The notes below the pieces were generated by a model. That model was given only the letters and a program-made list of their open reading frames with translations, ran no database searches and was not told the origin of the DNA. DNA of 64,000 nt, taken from NCBI GenBank assembly GCA_028689675.1, contig JAQVCS010000005.1:17354-81353 (forward strand). Direction: 5' to 3'. Position numbers and translations under genes: made by a program. The DNA is from Desulfovibrionaceae bacterium (GTDB lineage: Bacteria; Desulfobacterota; Desulfovibrionia; Desulfovibrionales; Desulfovibrionaceae). This document shows positions 22,185-31,240 of the stretch, piece by piece (positions within the stretch are counted from its first letter, which is position 1; every line of letters begins with the position of its first letter).

Positions 22185-22646
22185 ATGCCTACTATATATG
22201 TCAGTGTTGGCGATGCCGCCGTGGCAAAGCCTGAAGTATTCAGCCCCGAGTCCAATCGAGTGCCGCGCATAAGCCGCATCATGGCACTCGCCATACACCT
22301 TCAGGGCCTTATCGAACGCGGAGAAATATCGAACTATGCAGAACTTGCAGAACTCGGCTACGTCTCCCGCCCCCGAGTCAGCCAGATTATGGATCTGAAC
22401 TACCTTGCCCCGGATATCCAGGAGGAAATTCTGTTCCTCCCGGAGATACTGAAGGGGCGGGATCCATGGACTGAAAGGGAGATTCGGAAAATATCCTATG
22501 AGGTCGACTGGAATAAGCAGAGGGAGATGTGGAGGCAAATGCGCGTGGATAAGATGGTCCCGTTTTCAGGAAAGTGCGAAACTTTCCTTACACTACCACC
22601 TAAAATCCATATAGAAGGATTTTCAGGCGTGAAAAACGACTTATAG
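22185..22646 (+). CDS. HTH protein following the recombinase
   Basis: A 153-residue protein starting MPTIYVSVGDAAVAKPEVFS. Residues 36-80 contain a helix-turn-helix like those of ParB-type proteins (GEISNYAELAELGYVSRPRV, SQIMDLNYLAPDIQEEILFL). GGGGAAG precedes the ATG, eight bases after the recombinase stop, so the three-gene module DUF2924-recombinase-HTH is one operon. It may act as a directionality or regulatory factor; this is inferred from position. Confidence 0.6.
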   Translation: MPTIYVSVGDAAVAKPEVFSPESNRVPRISRIMALAIHLQGLIERGEISNYAELAELGYVSRPRVSQIMDLNYLAPDIQEEILFLPEILKGRDPWTEREIRKISYEVDWNKQREMWRQMRVDKMVPFSGKCETFLTLPPKIHIEGFSGVKNDL

Positions 22647-22652
22647 GAAGTT

Positions 22653-22739
22653 TTGGTTTCGAGTATCACGACCGTCACCCTACTTGAAAAGGTTGTAGGC
22701 GACAATACAGGCGAAGACCATTACAAGGTTGAAGAGTAA
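22653..22739 (+). CDS. Possible 28-residue ORF or gene remnant
   Basis: From a TTG at 22653 (AGGAAG upstream) the frame reads VSSITTVTLLEKVVGDNTGE and DHYKVEE to a TAA. The composition is protein-like, but the length and start are weak. It may be the tail of a lost gene between the recombinase module and the converging BREX operon. Confidence 0.25.
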   Translation: MVSSITTVTLLEKVVGDNTGEDHYKVEE

Positions 22740-22754
22740 GGAAATCAACTGCAT

Positions 22755-24788
22755 CTATTCTACTCCGATGGCCTTCAGCACGGCATCCTCAGGGCTGCTG
22801 TAGAATGCAGTCTGGAATTTGACGAAGAGGTCTCCCGGAACGGTGGGAATGTCCTGCACGTTGCTCATGGGCAGCAGAATACGCTTGGCACCCGAATCGA
22901 AGGCCACCTGCAGATGTGCGGCCAGAGCCTGAACAGGCTTTATGCTGCCGCCGAGGCTCATGTCTCCCAGGACTACAAGACCGGGCTGTACCGGCTTGCC
23001 TACAAGTGCGGAAGCATAGGAAATCAGACTCGGAAGCGTCATACTCTGGGAAGGGCCGGTATTGTGGAGTTCCACGATGTGCAGGTGGAAGTCGTGGTTC
23101 CCTGCCTGCGACATGCTGCTGATCCGGCTCCCATTAGCCTTGAAGTAATCGAAGCCGACCTTGATGCCTTCCTTAGACTGGGTTCCCGTGCCGACACCCG
23201 AAATGCTCAGCTTACCCGTACCTGCCGTCATCTGCATCTCAAGACGGTAAAGTCCGAGCATGCCGTTAGGTCCGGCACCTATGGTATGCAGAGTACCGGG
23301 AGTCAGCGGACCTTCTGGAATAAGGGAACCGCCTCCCTGCTCAGGTACGGCAACGAACTTTTCTTCGCCGGATTCGTTGTCGATGTAGGAGAAGTGGACG
23401 TCATAGAACTCCATGCCGCCGATCTTCTTGAGCTGTTCCTTCACGCGCCTGCGCACGACAAGCGCGTACCTAAGGCAGCGTTCCACGGCTTCCTTCGGGG
23501 CATTCCCCTGAGGATAGAGGAGCTTGAGCAGGCCTGAAACGGTCTTTCGTACAGCAGTCACATCACGCTGGTTCAGGTTGCTGCCCAGACGGAAGTATTT
23601 GTCGATGGCATCCGCAAAGGTCGTCTTGCGCATGGTGCGCAGGAACTCGGCCAGATAGTCCACGATGAAGCCGTAGCGTTCCGTAAAGAACTCGGGCCTC
23701 ATCTTGGGGATCTCCCAACCGGGAAGGTAGCAGTGCATGCGGTCGAAGAACGCCGAGTCGATCATGACATCGGGGAAGGGAGCGAAGAGATGGCTTATCT
23801 TCACCAGCTGCTCTACGCTCTGGTTGATATTGCCTACGAAGACCATGCCCGCATTGGCTGCAATGGCTTCACGGCCACGGCTGAAGGAACCGGAGGCCAT
23901 GTAGTCCTTCATGATCTGCACGCCGTCCTTGTCCTTGAAGTTGATGCCTGCCACTTCATCGAAGGCCACGCAGTCCCATAGGCCAACAAGACCGATCTTG
24001 TGGGAACTCATGTTATAGAAGAGGTTCGCCACCGTAGTCTGTCCGCCGGAAACAAGGATGCTGTTGGGGCTGATCTCCTTGTAGATATGGCTCTTGCCGG
24101 TTCCTCTGGGGCCGAGCTCGCAGAGGTTGTAGTTGTTCTCCGTAAGAGGGATAAGGCGGGCAAGGAGATGCCAGCGGACTTCCGGCTTGAAGTTAGCAGG
24201 CTCCATACCGGTGGAACGGAGCAGTACGTCTATCCACTGGTCCTCATCAAACGCTTCCCTTCCCTTCAACAGTCCGGCCATATCCATGTTTGGCATCTGG
24301 ATGGGGGTGAGCCTTGCAATGGAGAATGGGGAGACCTTCTGGCCTTCATCGAAGAAGTAGTTGATATTCAGGATGCACCAGATGCCTCCGACGAGCAGCT
24401 TCTCGTAATCCTGCACCGTGGAATCGTTGATGGCTACACCGCCTTCTCCTAGATTGGAGAGGAAAGCATCGTACGCGTTGGTGCGGGTATTCAGCTTTAC
24501 CGTGACCTTGTCGATGACGGTATAGCTGCCTTTCTCCCGGATGAGGGAACGTATCTTCTCGGCTTCATCCGGTCGCACATAGTTCTGAGCCAGGATGTTC
24601 TTGACGGTCTGAATGCCCTCTTTGATGACATCCTCATCGTCGGAAGCGCAGTACATGCCGAGCAGATATTCAAGCACATAGACAGGTACGTTAGCCCCTT
24701 CCTTCAAGAGTTTGGTGAGGTCCTTGCGGACGATCTTGCCCTGAAAGTTCTTCCTTAGGAGATCGTCGATAACGGTGGCATCATACAT
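22755..24788 (-). CDS. brxL: BREX Lon-like protein BrxL
   Basis: A 677-residue AAA+/Lon-like protein. Walker A is ELGPRGTGKSHIYKE (about residue 234), Walker B LVGLWDCVAFDEVAG, and the Lon-type Ser-Lys region is NTGPSQSMTLPSLISYASAL (about 576) with GGSIKPVQALAAHLQ (about 616). In type 1 BREX, BrxL is the last gene and is needed for phage restriction; published work shows it forms DNA-binding rings. It starts 18 bases after pglZ ends, so it is co-transcribed. Length is normal for the family. Confidence 0.9.
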   Translation of the reverse strand: MYDATVIDDLLRKNFQGKIVRKDLTKLLKEGANVPVYVLEYLLGMYCASDDEDVIKEGIQTVKNILAQNYVRPDEAEKIRSLIREKGSYTVIDKVTVKLNTRTNAYDAFLSNLGEGGVAINDSTVQDYEKLLVGGIWCILNINYFFDEGQKVSPFSIARLTPIQMPNMDMAGLLKGREAFDEDQWIDVLLRSTGMEPANFKPEVRWHLLARLIPLTENNYNLCELGPRGTGKSHIYKEISPNSILVSGGQTTVANLFYNMSSHKIGLVGLWDCVAFDEVAGINFKDKDGVQIMKDYMASGSFSRGREAIAANAGMVFVGNINQSVEQLVKISHLFAPFPDVMIDSAFFDRMHCYLPGWEIPKMRPEFFTERYGFIVDYLAEFLRTMRKTTFADAIDKYFRLGSNLNQRDVTAVRKTVSGLLKLLYPQGNAPKEAVERCLRYALVVRRRVKEQLKKIGGMEFYDVHFSYIDNESGEEKFVAVPEQGGGSLIPEGPLTPGTLHTIGAGPNGMLGLYRLEMQMTAGTGKLSISGVGTGTQSKEGIKVGFDYFKANGSRISSMSQAGNHDFHLHIVELHNTGPSQSMTLPSLISYASALVGKPVQPGLVVLGDMSLGGSIKPVQALAAHLQVAFDSGAKRILLPMSNVQDIPTVPGDLFVKFQTAFYSSPEDAVLKAIGVE

Positions 24789-24806
24789 AATAAGGCATCC
24801 TGTATT

Positions 24807-27446
24807 TTAGAAGAGGCTTTGGATCATAATGTCGATAACGTAGTCTATGCGCAGGTATTCGACCTGCGTTTCCTGATCCCTGAGAATGAGGAAATACTTG
24901 TTGTTACGGTCAAAGTCCATTTTCTTCAAGTGAAGAGTTACGTACTTCTTCTTGTCGTCCATAAGGCCTGAAGAGGAATCGAAGACCACGGATTCCTCGT
25001 TGCTGACAGCCTGGCTGCCATCGCTGAGGAATACATCAAGCGTTCTCGGCTGGTGACGGTCATCAACGATATCAGTCTGGAATAGCCTGAACACACAGGT
25101 GTTGCTGGTAATCCGATGGTCCGTATTCAGCAGCTGGACATTGACCTTCGTTACCTGATCCGTCTTGAGTGCCTTGCCGGTACGTTCCGTAACGTGAATG
25201 ACCGGGACGATGACCTCCTGCGGCATGGCTCCGCCATGGGTGTACTGGGCTCCTCCCATGAAGTGGAAACGGCCGGTTCCCTTGGGGACGAGGAACTCCA
25301 TACCTTCACCGTCATCCATGCCCAGGGAAACGGAAGTTTTTCCATGCCACGCTGAAGAAATCTCAGGAAGGTTGTGTCCGAAGATATACCGCTTCTTCGC
25401 ATCGACGATGCCACTGATGGACGAGGTTGAGGCAGAAGCCTTGTCCATGGCATCGACCTTGCTCTCCTGATACAGGAAGCCATGGTCGGAGGTAATGAAG
25501 ATCTGGCTTCCGTTCAAGGAATCAATGATGAACCGTACGATCTGCTTGATGCGTGTGATGGCCTGGCTACAGGCTGCGAACGTCTGATCCTCAGTAGCGG
25601 CATGGTCACCACAGCTGTCTATGTCGTTATGGTAGATGTAGAGCAGCCGGACATCCTTCAGCTGTTCACGGGCTGCTTCCTTTTTCAAGGAGAGCAGTTC
25701 ATCATCGGTGATGGCTCTACCATTGAAGTTCCCATAGTCGCGGAGGATGGCATCTCTTTGTTCGATAGAAGCACAGGGCTTGCCATCTACCAAGGGGTCC
25801 GTGGTCCCGGGCTTGAAGGTAATGCGGGAATGAGGAAGCAGGGCTGCCATACCGGTTTTCGTGATGCAGGGAAGTCCTGCCATCATGCTGCTGATGGAAG
25901 CCTTGAACCTGTTCTCTCCGTTGAGGGACCTGCACAGTTCTTCGCCTACTTCGTAGCGCAGGCCGTCGCTGATAATGACGAAAGCTCTGGCCTTGCCGCC
26001 ATCCAGAACGGAATACGGGTGGACCGAGAAGAATTCCTTCTGGCGGGGAATTGCGGTTTTCCAGTGGGAAAGCAGACCTTCATTGCCCGGAAGGAAGGTT
26101 TCCCAGCATGAAGCAAGGTCTCGGCAGTAGGCATCCGTGATCCATCCTTCCACGGTTCTTCGGGCAATCTTCAGAACATCGAAGGTGGATTCAAGCCGGT
26201 CTTCAGCCAGGCAGAAATGGCGGTAGCACTGATCGAACCTGAACAGGTTCGAAGTATAGGCCTTTACCATTTCATCAGCGGAAGCGTAGTGGAATCCCCC
26301 CCGGTAGGCTTCACGCAGAGCCTTGATTTCCGCCATGGCATCCAGACCGTCATAGACGTCATGGTAGGGAGCAGCGTTGTCCGCAGTTTTCCATTCATCC
26401 CAGAATAGGCCGCGGCGGTTCCTGATAAGCTCACGCATCACATCGGAGCGTTCCTCAGGCATACGATAGACGATATTGGTGATAACGGCACGTTCCACAG
26501 CTTCAAAGGTGCCGCATCTTCCCAGTTCTTCCGCTTTGGCTCCGTTTAGAGTCTTCTGTATGCCCAGCTCATCGGCAATGATGCCGGAGATGCGGACATA
26601 GTGCTTCAGCTGTTTGGAATTGTTCCTCCAGTCGCTGCAGAAGATGGAGGCATAGCGGGAATATCGTTCGCCGAGGACGAAGTTGCCCAGCGAAGCCGTG
26701 AACCGGGGATCCTCTTCATTGGCAAGGTCCGTAACCAGCAGGCATCGGAGCATTTCCTTCAGGTTTGGTTCAGGCACGCCGCCGGCCTGCTTCAATCCCT
26801 TGTAGCCAAATTCCTCTTCAGCCGTTTTCCAGAAGAAGGGGGCAAGGCCGTATTTCTCAATTTCCGTCCATTGCGTGGTGACTAGGTCCATTAGTCCTGC
26901 TTTTCCTTCCGGGAACTGCTCGATCAGTAGGGGAAGGAGGACGGAGGAGAAGTCCGCCTTGTCCGCTTTCACGATTACGGCAAGGATGGCAAGGTCGAGG
27001 CCATCCTCATCCACATTGGGGAAGATAAGCTTCTTTACCTTTGCGGTACGTTCCTGCGAAGCAAAGAATTTGCTGCGGAGCTTCAGGTGTTCCCGCATGG
27101 CCGTATTTGCGATGCCGAGTTCCCCCAGAAGCATGGACGCCGTATCCGCATGGAACTCCCTGGAGTACAGCCGGACATCAAGCAGCCAGTCCTTCTCCAT
27201 AGGCGGCTTTGCCTGTGTGGAGTACAGGAGGAAGAACCTGCCTTGAGAACCTTCCGCAAGCGCAAGCATGACCTTGAGTTCCATGTCGGCATATTCTTCA
27301 CGGCGTATGAGCGTTACATCATGTCCGGCAAAGTCGATGCTGTCGAGGATTCCGGCAAATTCACCGCCCTCATCGTCCCAGAAGACGACGGGAGATTCGG
27401 GAGTAAACATCGGAAACAGGGCTTTTTCGATGGTGGAGATGTCCAT
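24807..27446 (-). CDS. pglZ: BREX alkaline-phosphatase-fold protein PglZ
   Basis: An 879-residue protein of the BREX-1 PglZ type. The alkaline-phosphatase fold shows in AFVIISDGLRYEVGEEL (about residue 492) and FITSDHGFLYQES (about 650), giving the metal ligands Asp and Asp-His. PglZ is the hallmark gene of BREX/Pgl systems and is essential for both methylation and defence, with nuclease or phosphodiesterase activity reported in some members. Only two bases separate it from pglX. Confidence 0.9.
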   Translation of the reverse strand: MDISTIEKALFPMFTPESPVVFWDDEGGEFAGILDSIDFAGHDVTLIRREEYADMELKVMLALAEGSQGRFFLLYSTQAKPPMEKDWLLDVRLYSREFHADTASMLLGELGIANTAMREHLKLRSKFFASQERTAKVKKLIFPNVDEDGLDLAILAVIVKADKADFSSVLLPLLIEQFPEGKAGLMDLVTTQWTEIEKYGLAPFFWKTAEEEFGYKGLKQAGGVPEPNLKEMLRCLLVTDLANEEDPRFTASLGNFVLGERYSRYASIFCSDWRNNSKQLKHYVRISGIIADELGIQKTLNGAKAEELGRCGTFEAVERAVITNIVYRMPEERSDVMRELIRNRRGLFWDEWKTADNAAPYHDVYDGLDAMAEIKALREAYRGGFHYASADEMVKAYTSNLFRFDQCYRHFCLAEDRLESTFDVLKIARRTVEGWITDAYCRDLASCWETFLPGNEGLLSHWKTAIPRQKEFFSVHPYSVLDGGKARAFVIISDGLRYEVGEELCRSLNGENRFKASISSMMAGLPCITKTGMAALLPHSRITFKPGTTDPLVDGKPCASIEQRDAILRDYGNFNGRAITDDELLSLKKEAAREQLKDVRLLYIYHNDIDSCGDHAATEDQTFAACSQAITRIKQIVRFIIDSLNGSQIFITSDHGFLYQESKVDAMDKASASTSSISGIVDAKKRYIFGHNLPEISSAWHGKTSVSLGMDDGEGMEFLVPKGTGRFHFMGGAQYTHGGAMPQEVIVPVIHVTERTGKALKTDQVTKVNVQLLNTDHRITSNTCVFRLFQTDIVDDRHQPRTLDVFLSDGSQAVSNEESVVFDSSSGLMDDKKKYVTLHLKKMDFDRNNKYFLILRDQETQVEYLRIDYVIDIMIQSLF

Positions 27447-27448
27447 GC

Positions 27449-30400
27449 CTAGTCGTCCTTTCCGCCGGTGATGGCCTTCGCTTCCGCAAGCAGGTTGCCG
27501 AACTTGCCGTAGTTCACACGAACACCGTCATCGAGGTCGATGGTGATGTTCTGTTCCTCGATGTGACGTAGGCGGCTGTCGAAGTCCTTCAGCTCTACCT
27601 GCTTCTTTTCCAGCGAGGTCTTCTCCTTGGCGAGTTCCCTTCGCTTGGCGGTTGAGGGTGCGGATTCCATCTCGGCATCCAGCAGCTTGATATTGCGTTC
27701 AAGGATTTCGTACATTGGGATGACGTACATACTCCGCATGCGGGCAAGGGTGTTCCTGTTGAAGCGGTGCAGGTACACAAGGCATTCGAAGGCCTTCTGT
27801 TTGCCGCTGGAGAACAGCCAGTAGATGGGGCGCTTCTTGTACGTCTTGAGGTGCCATTCCTTGAAGTATTTGGTGCTGAGCCAGCGGCGGATGGTGTCTT
27901 CCGGCAGTTCGTTTGCCTTTGGATTAAGCTGCTCGGCTGCGAACCTCAGATTCTCTTCCAGCGTTTCCTCGCCCCATATTGCTTTGCAGAACTCGGTGAA
28001 GCGGTGGGCGACATCGTCCTCAAACCAGTAATGGTCAAGGATCGGGAGGATGCCGTCGTCATCGGCAGGGAAGGTTGTGTACTTCGTCGCATCGAAGCCT
28101 TCGCCGCCTGCCGCAGCGTAGGCAAGGCCGGGAGCATCAAGGGAATACCGGCCCATCATGCAGCCTATGGCGTACTGGATGAGTTCCTTTACGGTATCGG
28201 CACGCAGGCGGTCTTCCAGTTCCTTCGTTTTGGCGGCAAGGGCATCTTCTCCCTGTGATCGATATGCTTCCTCGTCTTCCCCGTAGCGGTACCACGGGTT
28301 GCAGGTGAGGGTTATTTCTTTGAGCGGCACATCGGAGGAGATTTCGTCCTGCAGGTCATAGGCCTTAATCAGTATGCAATTGTTCTCCACCTCTAACCCT
28401 TGCATCTCGTCCGTCATGTTTTGCCATGATTTACGCACTGAGGCGTAGGTTTCAGACAGAGTTGCTCTAAGGTTCTCAGGCAGAAGTATAGGTAGGACAT
28501 GGAAGTCCCACGATATTTCATAGGAATTCCAGTCTACATTTGATATATTAACTAATTTATTTATTAATGAAATATAATTATTATCAAGATTCTCAATATT
28601 GATAATAGGTAATTTACATAGTTGTTCTGCTTCATAATTCAGAGTTGGAGATAATATTGGAATTATATATTTTATAATACATGAATTTAATAATCCATTT
28701 ACTAAATTAGTAGTATTTATATTTTCAAAAAATATTGCTGATCCGGCAACATCAAAAATAAAACCATATGGAAAATATCTAATGGAAAATAATGATGATG
28801 AAATTTTCGACCAGCTTAAACAGCTTTTAAAATAATAATCTTGATTTTTTAATCTTCCTCCAGGTGAATTTTTATTAATAATATTATGAAAATATTTAAT
28901 TTCTTCACCGTCATTTTTATAATTTATTATAAAATCTTGATTGCCATACCATTTTCTATATTGTCCACCTTTATTGTAAGGAAACCATTTCTTGTTCGAT
29001 ATCTTAGCCTCATTTATACTTTTATACAAAAATCCTATTTCTTTATTTGATACCTCAAACCAAAGCCGTAAAAACCTATTATTATCAGATGTGGTTGCTC
29101 CTTGTTTTGGCTTACTTAAAGTGTCAAGCCTTCTATACTTTTCAAATATCCGCCTTACCTTCTCACTCACCCAATACGCCACAGGGCTTCCGGGAATCTT
29201 GGCGAAGTCGCCTGCGGCAGCGGTGTAGAACCAGCCGTTTTCAGCGGCTTTGGAATTACGTTCATTATGCGGTGGAAATACTCTGGGCTTTGAATCTTGG
29301 ATGTCATCGTTTTCAGCGTAGCAGAACTTCCCTTTAAGTGCTGAGGATATCCCTTTTTGGAAGACTGTGGCTGCCGTTCCGAAGGCAATTCCCATGACCC
29401 CGTTCCCCATGTGAAGCATATTTTCGATAGATGCTTCAGCAAGTAGCTTTGTTCGAAGGGATTCAAAGGAAGAAAGGAACATCCAGCTCTGCATGGTTAC
29501 CATGGTCATTCTGGAATAGCGATCAATAAAGGAAAGACCTCTGTCGAGAAACATCGCAAACAGATCACCCTTTCCGTCGGGGTATTCCTTCTGGGCGAAC
29601 TCCTTCAGTTTCGGATTCAGCCCCTTGCCGCCCATATAGGGAGGATTGGCCACAACACAGTCGTAGGTTCCGGCAAGGAGCTCCGCCTGACGGATGAATG
29701 GCATAAGGCGTTCCGCTTCCGCCTGCGACTCGGTATCCGCCTCCAGCGCCTTTTCCGCAGCCTTTCGGATACGGGGCAGAGCAGACTTCACCTTCTTGGA
29801 AATGCGTATCAGGGAACCGAAGGTGTCGGCATCGGTAAAGGCATTCAGCAGAAGGACGAGTTCTTCCTTCGAGATGGCATCCGCCGTGGGAATGAATCCC
29901 TGCACGGGAGCGGTCTGTACAAGGCTTCCCTGCACAGGCCTGTTGTCGGTTACCGCCTGCGGAGTTCCATGGCGAAGCACACGGAGCAGAGTGTTGATGC
30001 GGGTATTGCCGTTCGCGTACAGGTCACCCCAGTAGTCCGACTTCTTCAGGGCCATGATGTTCATGGCCGGGGTGCGTTCCAGAATACGCCTGTCATCCTT
30101 GCGGGCACGCATGAGCAGAGCGAACTGTGAAAGCTGGGCGGCACGGGGATCAATGTCCAAACCGAAGAGGTTCTTTTCAAGGATCAGACGGGGAATGTCA
30201 CGGCGGGAATAGCCGCGTTCCTCGTAGATCAGCTTGAAGATGTTATATGCCTCAACAAGAATATGTCCTGAACCGCATGCGGGATCGAGGAAGGTGATGG
30301 ACTCTGGATCAAGAGATTTCGGTGTCGATTCTTCAAGCTGTGCGTTAACTTCAGGAGACTGTTCCGCAGGCTCGATGTAGTAGGGCATGGATGCCTTGAT

Positions 30401-31204
30401 GTCGGAAGACGGATAGGTTGCCGCCCACTGCCTGCCGAGCGTGTTCTGCACCATGTACTGCACGATCCAGTTCGGCGTGAAGAGCTGGGTGGCTGCGGGG
30501 ATGTCCTCCGACTTCACGACCTTGCCGATGACTTGGTCCTTCTTCTCGGAGATGTAATACTGATAGATCCAGCCGATGATTTCGACCTCTTCCCAGTCCT
30601 CTTCGGGGATGGCATCCACAAGTTTACGGATGAGGCCGTCGCTGGAAAGAAGATGACTGGGCAGAAGAAGCTCGGAAGCATCGCTGACCTTTTCAAAGAG
30701 CAGGGGCATGGCATCGGCAAGCCCGTTGCACTGGGCTATGAGAAGCAGGCGATAGAGTTCCTCTTCCTTGCCGCCGTCAAGGCGAAGCTCTCTCGCACGG
30801 GAAAGGTCGGCATGGGGCAGCATGTCCGAATCCAAATCGGTCAGATGCTCAAGGATTCCCGGAAGTCCGGTTGCCGATTCGCTGCCGAGAATCCTGCACC
30901 CGCAGGAGAGCCAGCCGTGGAGTTCCATATACCGCAGTGCCACGAACCTGTTGAACCAGGTGTAGGCGGCTTCTTCCATAACCTGCAGGAATCCATGGCG
31001 GCGAATCTGCTCGGCAAGTGCGTTGCGGGCTTCGGCCTGTGCGGCGGTGAGGCTTATGCCGTTGATGACGACGAAGTCCCCGGTGATATCCACATGGTCA
31101 CACAAGGTCTCGGAAAGGGCGAATGCCGCAGCCCGTTCGGATACGGCGTTGATGAAATCCCGGCGGGCGGAAGGAGCGTAATTGGCTATGGCGGTACGGT
31201 TCAT
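27449..31204 (-). CDS. pglX: BREX adenine methyltransferase PglX
   Basis: A 1251-residue N6-adenine methyltransferase. The SAM motif is FLDPACGSGHILVEAYNIFK (about residue 305) and the catalytic motif VVANPPYMGGKG (about 518). PglX marks host DNA at an asymmetric site so that BREX can tell it from phage DNA. Residues about 685-900, where the target recognition domain lies, are coded by a sharply AT-rich segment (28500-29150) dominated by Ile, Asn, Lys and Tyr, unlike the GC-rich rest. This points to exchange of the recognition domain. The reading frame is intact. Confidence 0.9.
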   Translation of the reverse strand: MNRTAIANYAPSARRDFINAVSERAAAFALSETLCDHVDITGDFVVINGISLTAAQAEARNALAEQIRRHGFLQVMEEAAYTWFNRFVALRYMELHGWLSCGCRILGSESATGLPGILEHLTDLDSDMLPHADLSRARELRLDGGKEEELYRLLLIAQCNGLADAMPLLFEKVSDASELLLPSHLLSSDGLIRKLVDAIPEEDWEEVEIIGWIYQYYISEKKDQVIGKVVKSEDIPAATQLFTPNWIVQYMVQNTLGRQWAATYPSSDIKASMPYYIEPAEQSPEVNAQLEESTPKSLDPESITFLDPACGSGHILVEAYNIFKLIYEERGYSRRDIPRLILEKNLFGLDIDPRAAQLSQFALLMRARKDDRRILERTPAMNIMALKKSDYWGDLYANGNTRINTLLRVLRHGTPQAVTDNRPVQGSLVQTAPVQGFIPTADAISKEELVLLLNAFTDADTFGSLIRISKKVKSALPRIRKAAEKALEADTESQAEAERLMPFIRQAELLAGTYDCVVANPPYMGGKGLNPKLKEFAQKEYPDGKGDLFAMFLDRGLSFIDRYSRMTMVTMQSWMFLSSFESLRTKLLAEASIENMLHMGNGVMGIAFGTAATVFQKGISSALKGKFCYAENDDIQDSKPRVFPPHNERNSKAAENGWFYTAAAGDFAKIPGSPVAYWVSEKVRRIFEKYRRLDTLSKPKQGATTSDNNRFLRLWFEVSNKEIGFLYKSINEAKISNKKWFPYNKGGQYRKWYGNQDFIINYKNDGEEIKYFHNIINKNSPGGRLKNQDYYFKSCLSWSKISSSLFSIRYFPYGFIFDVAGSAIFFENINTTNLVNGLLNSCIIKYIIPILSPTLNYEAEQLCKLPIINIENLDNNYISLINKLVNISNVDWNSYEISWDFHVLPILLPENLRATLSETYASVRKSWQNMTDEMQGLEVENNCILIKAYDLQDEISSDVPLKEITLTCNPWYRYGEDEEAYRSQGEDALAAKTKELEDRLRADTVKELIQYAIGCMMGRYSLDAPGLAYAAAGGEGFDATKYTTFPADDDGILPILDHYWFEDDVAHRFTEFCKAIWGEETLEENLRFAAEQLNPKANELPEDTIRRWLSTKYFKEWHLKTYKKRPIYWLFSSGKQKAFECLVYLHRFNRNTLARMRSMYVIPMYEILERNIKLLDAEMESAPSTAKRRELAKEKTSLEKKQVELKDFDSRLRHIEEQNITIDLDDGVRVNYGKFGNLLAEAKAITGGKDD

Positions 31205-31240
31205 GGCGTATTCTCGATATATTGGAAAGGCTGAAGATGA

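Noticed and set aside
30533..31234. 233-residue plus-strand frame opposite pglX
   Set aside because: The pglX frame holds the methyltransferase motifs and the operon spacing; this one is its mirror.
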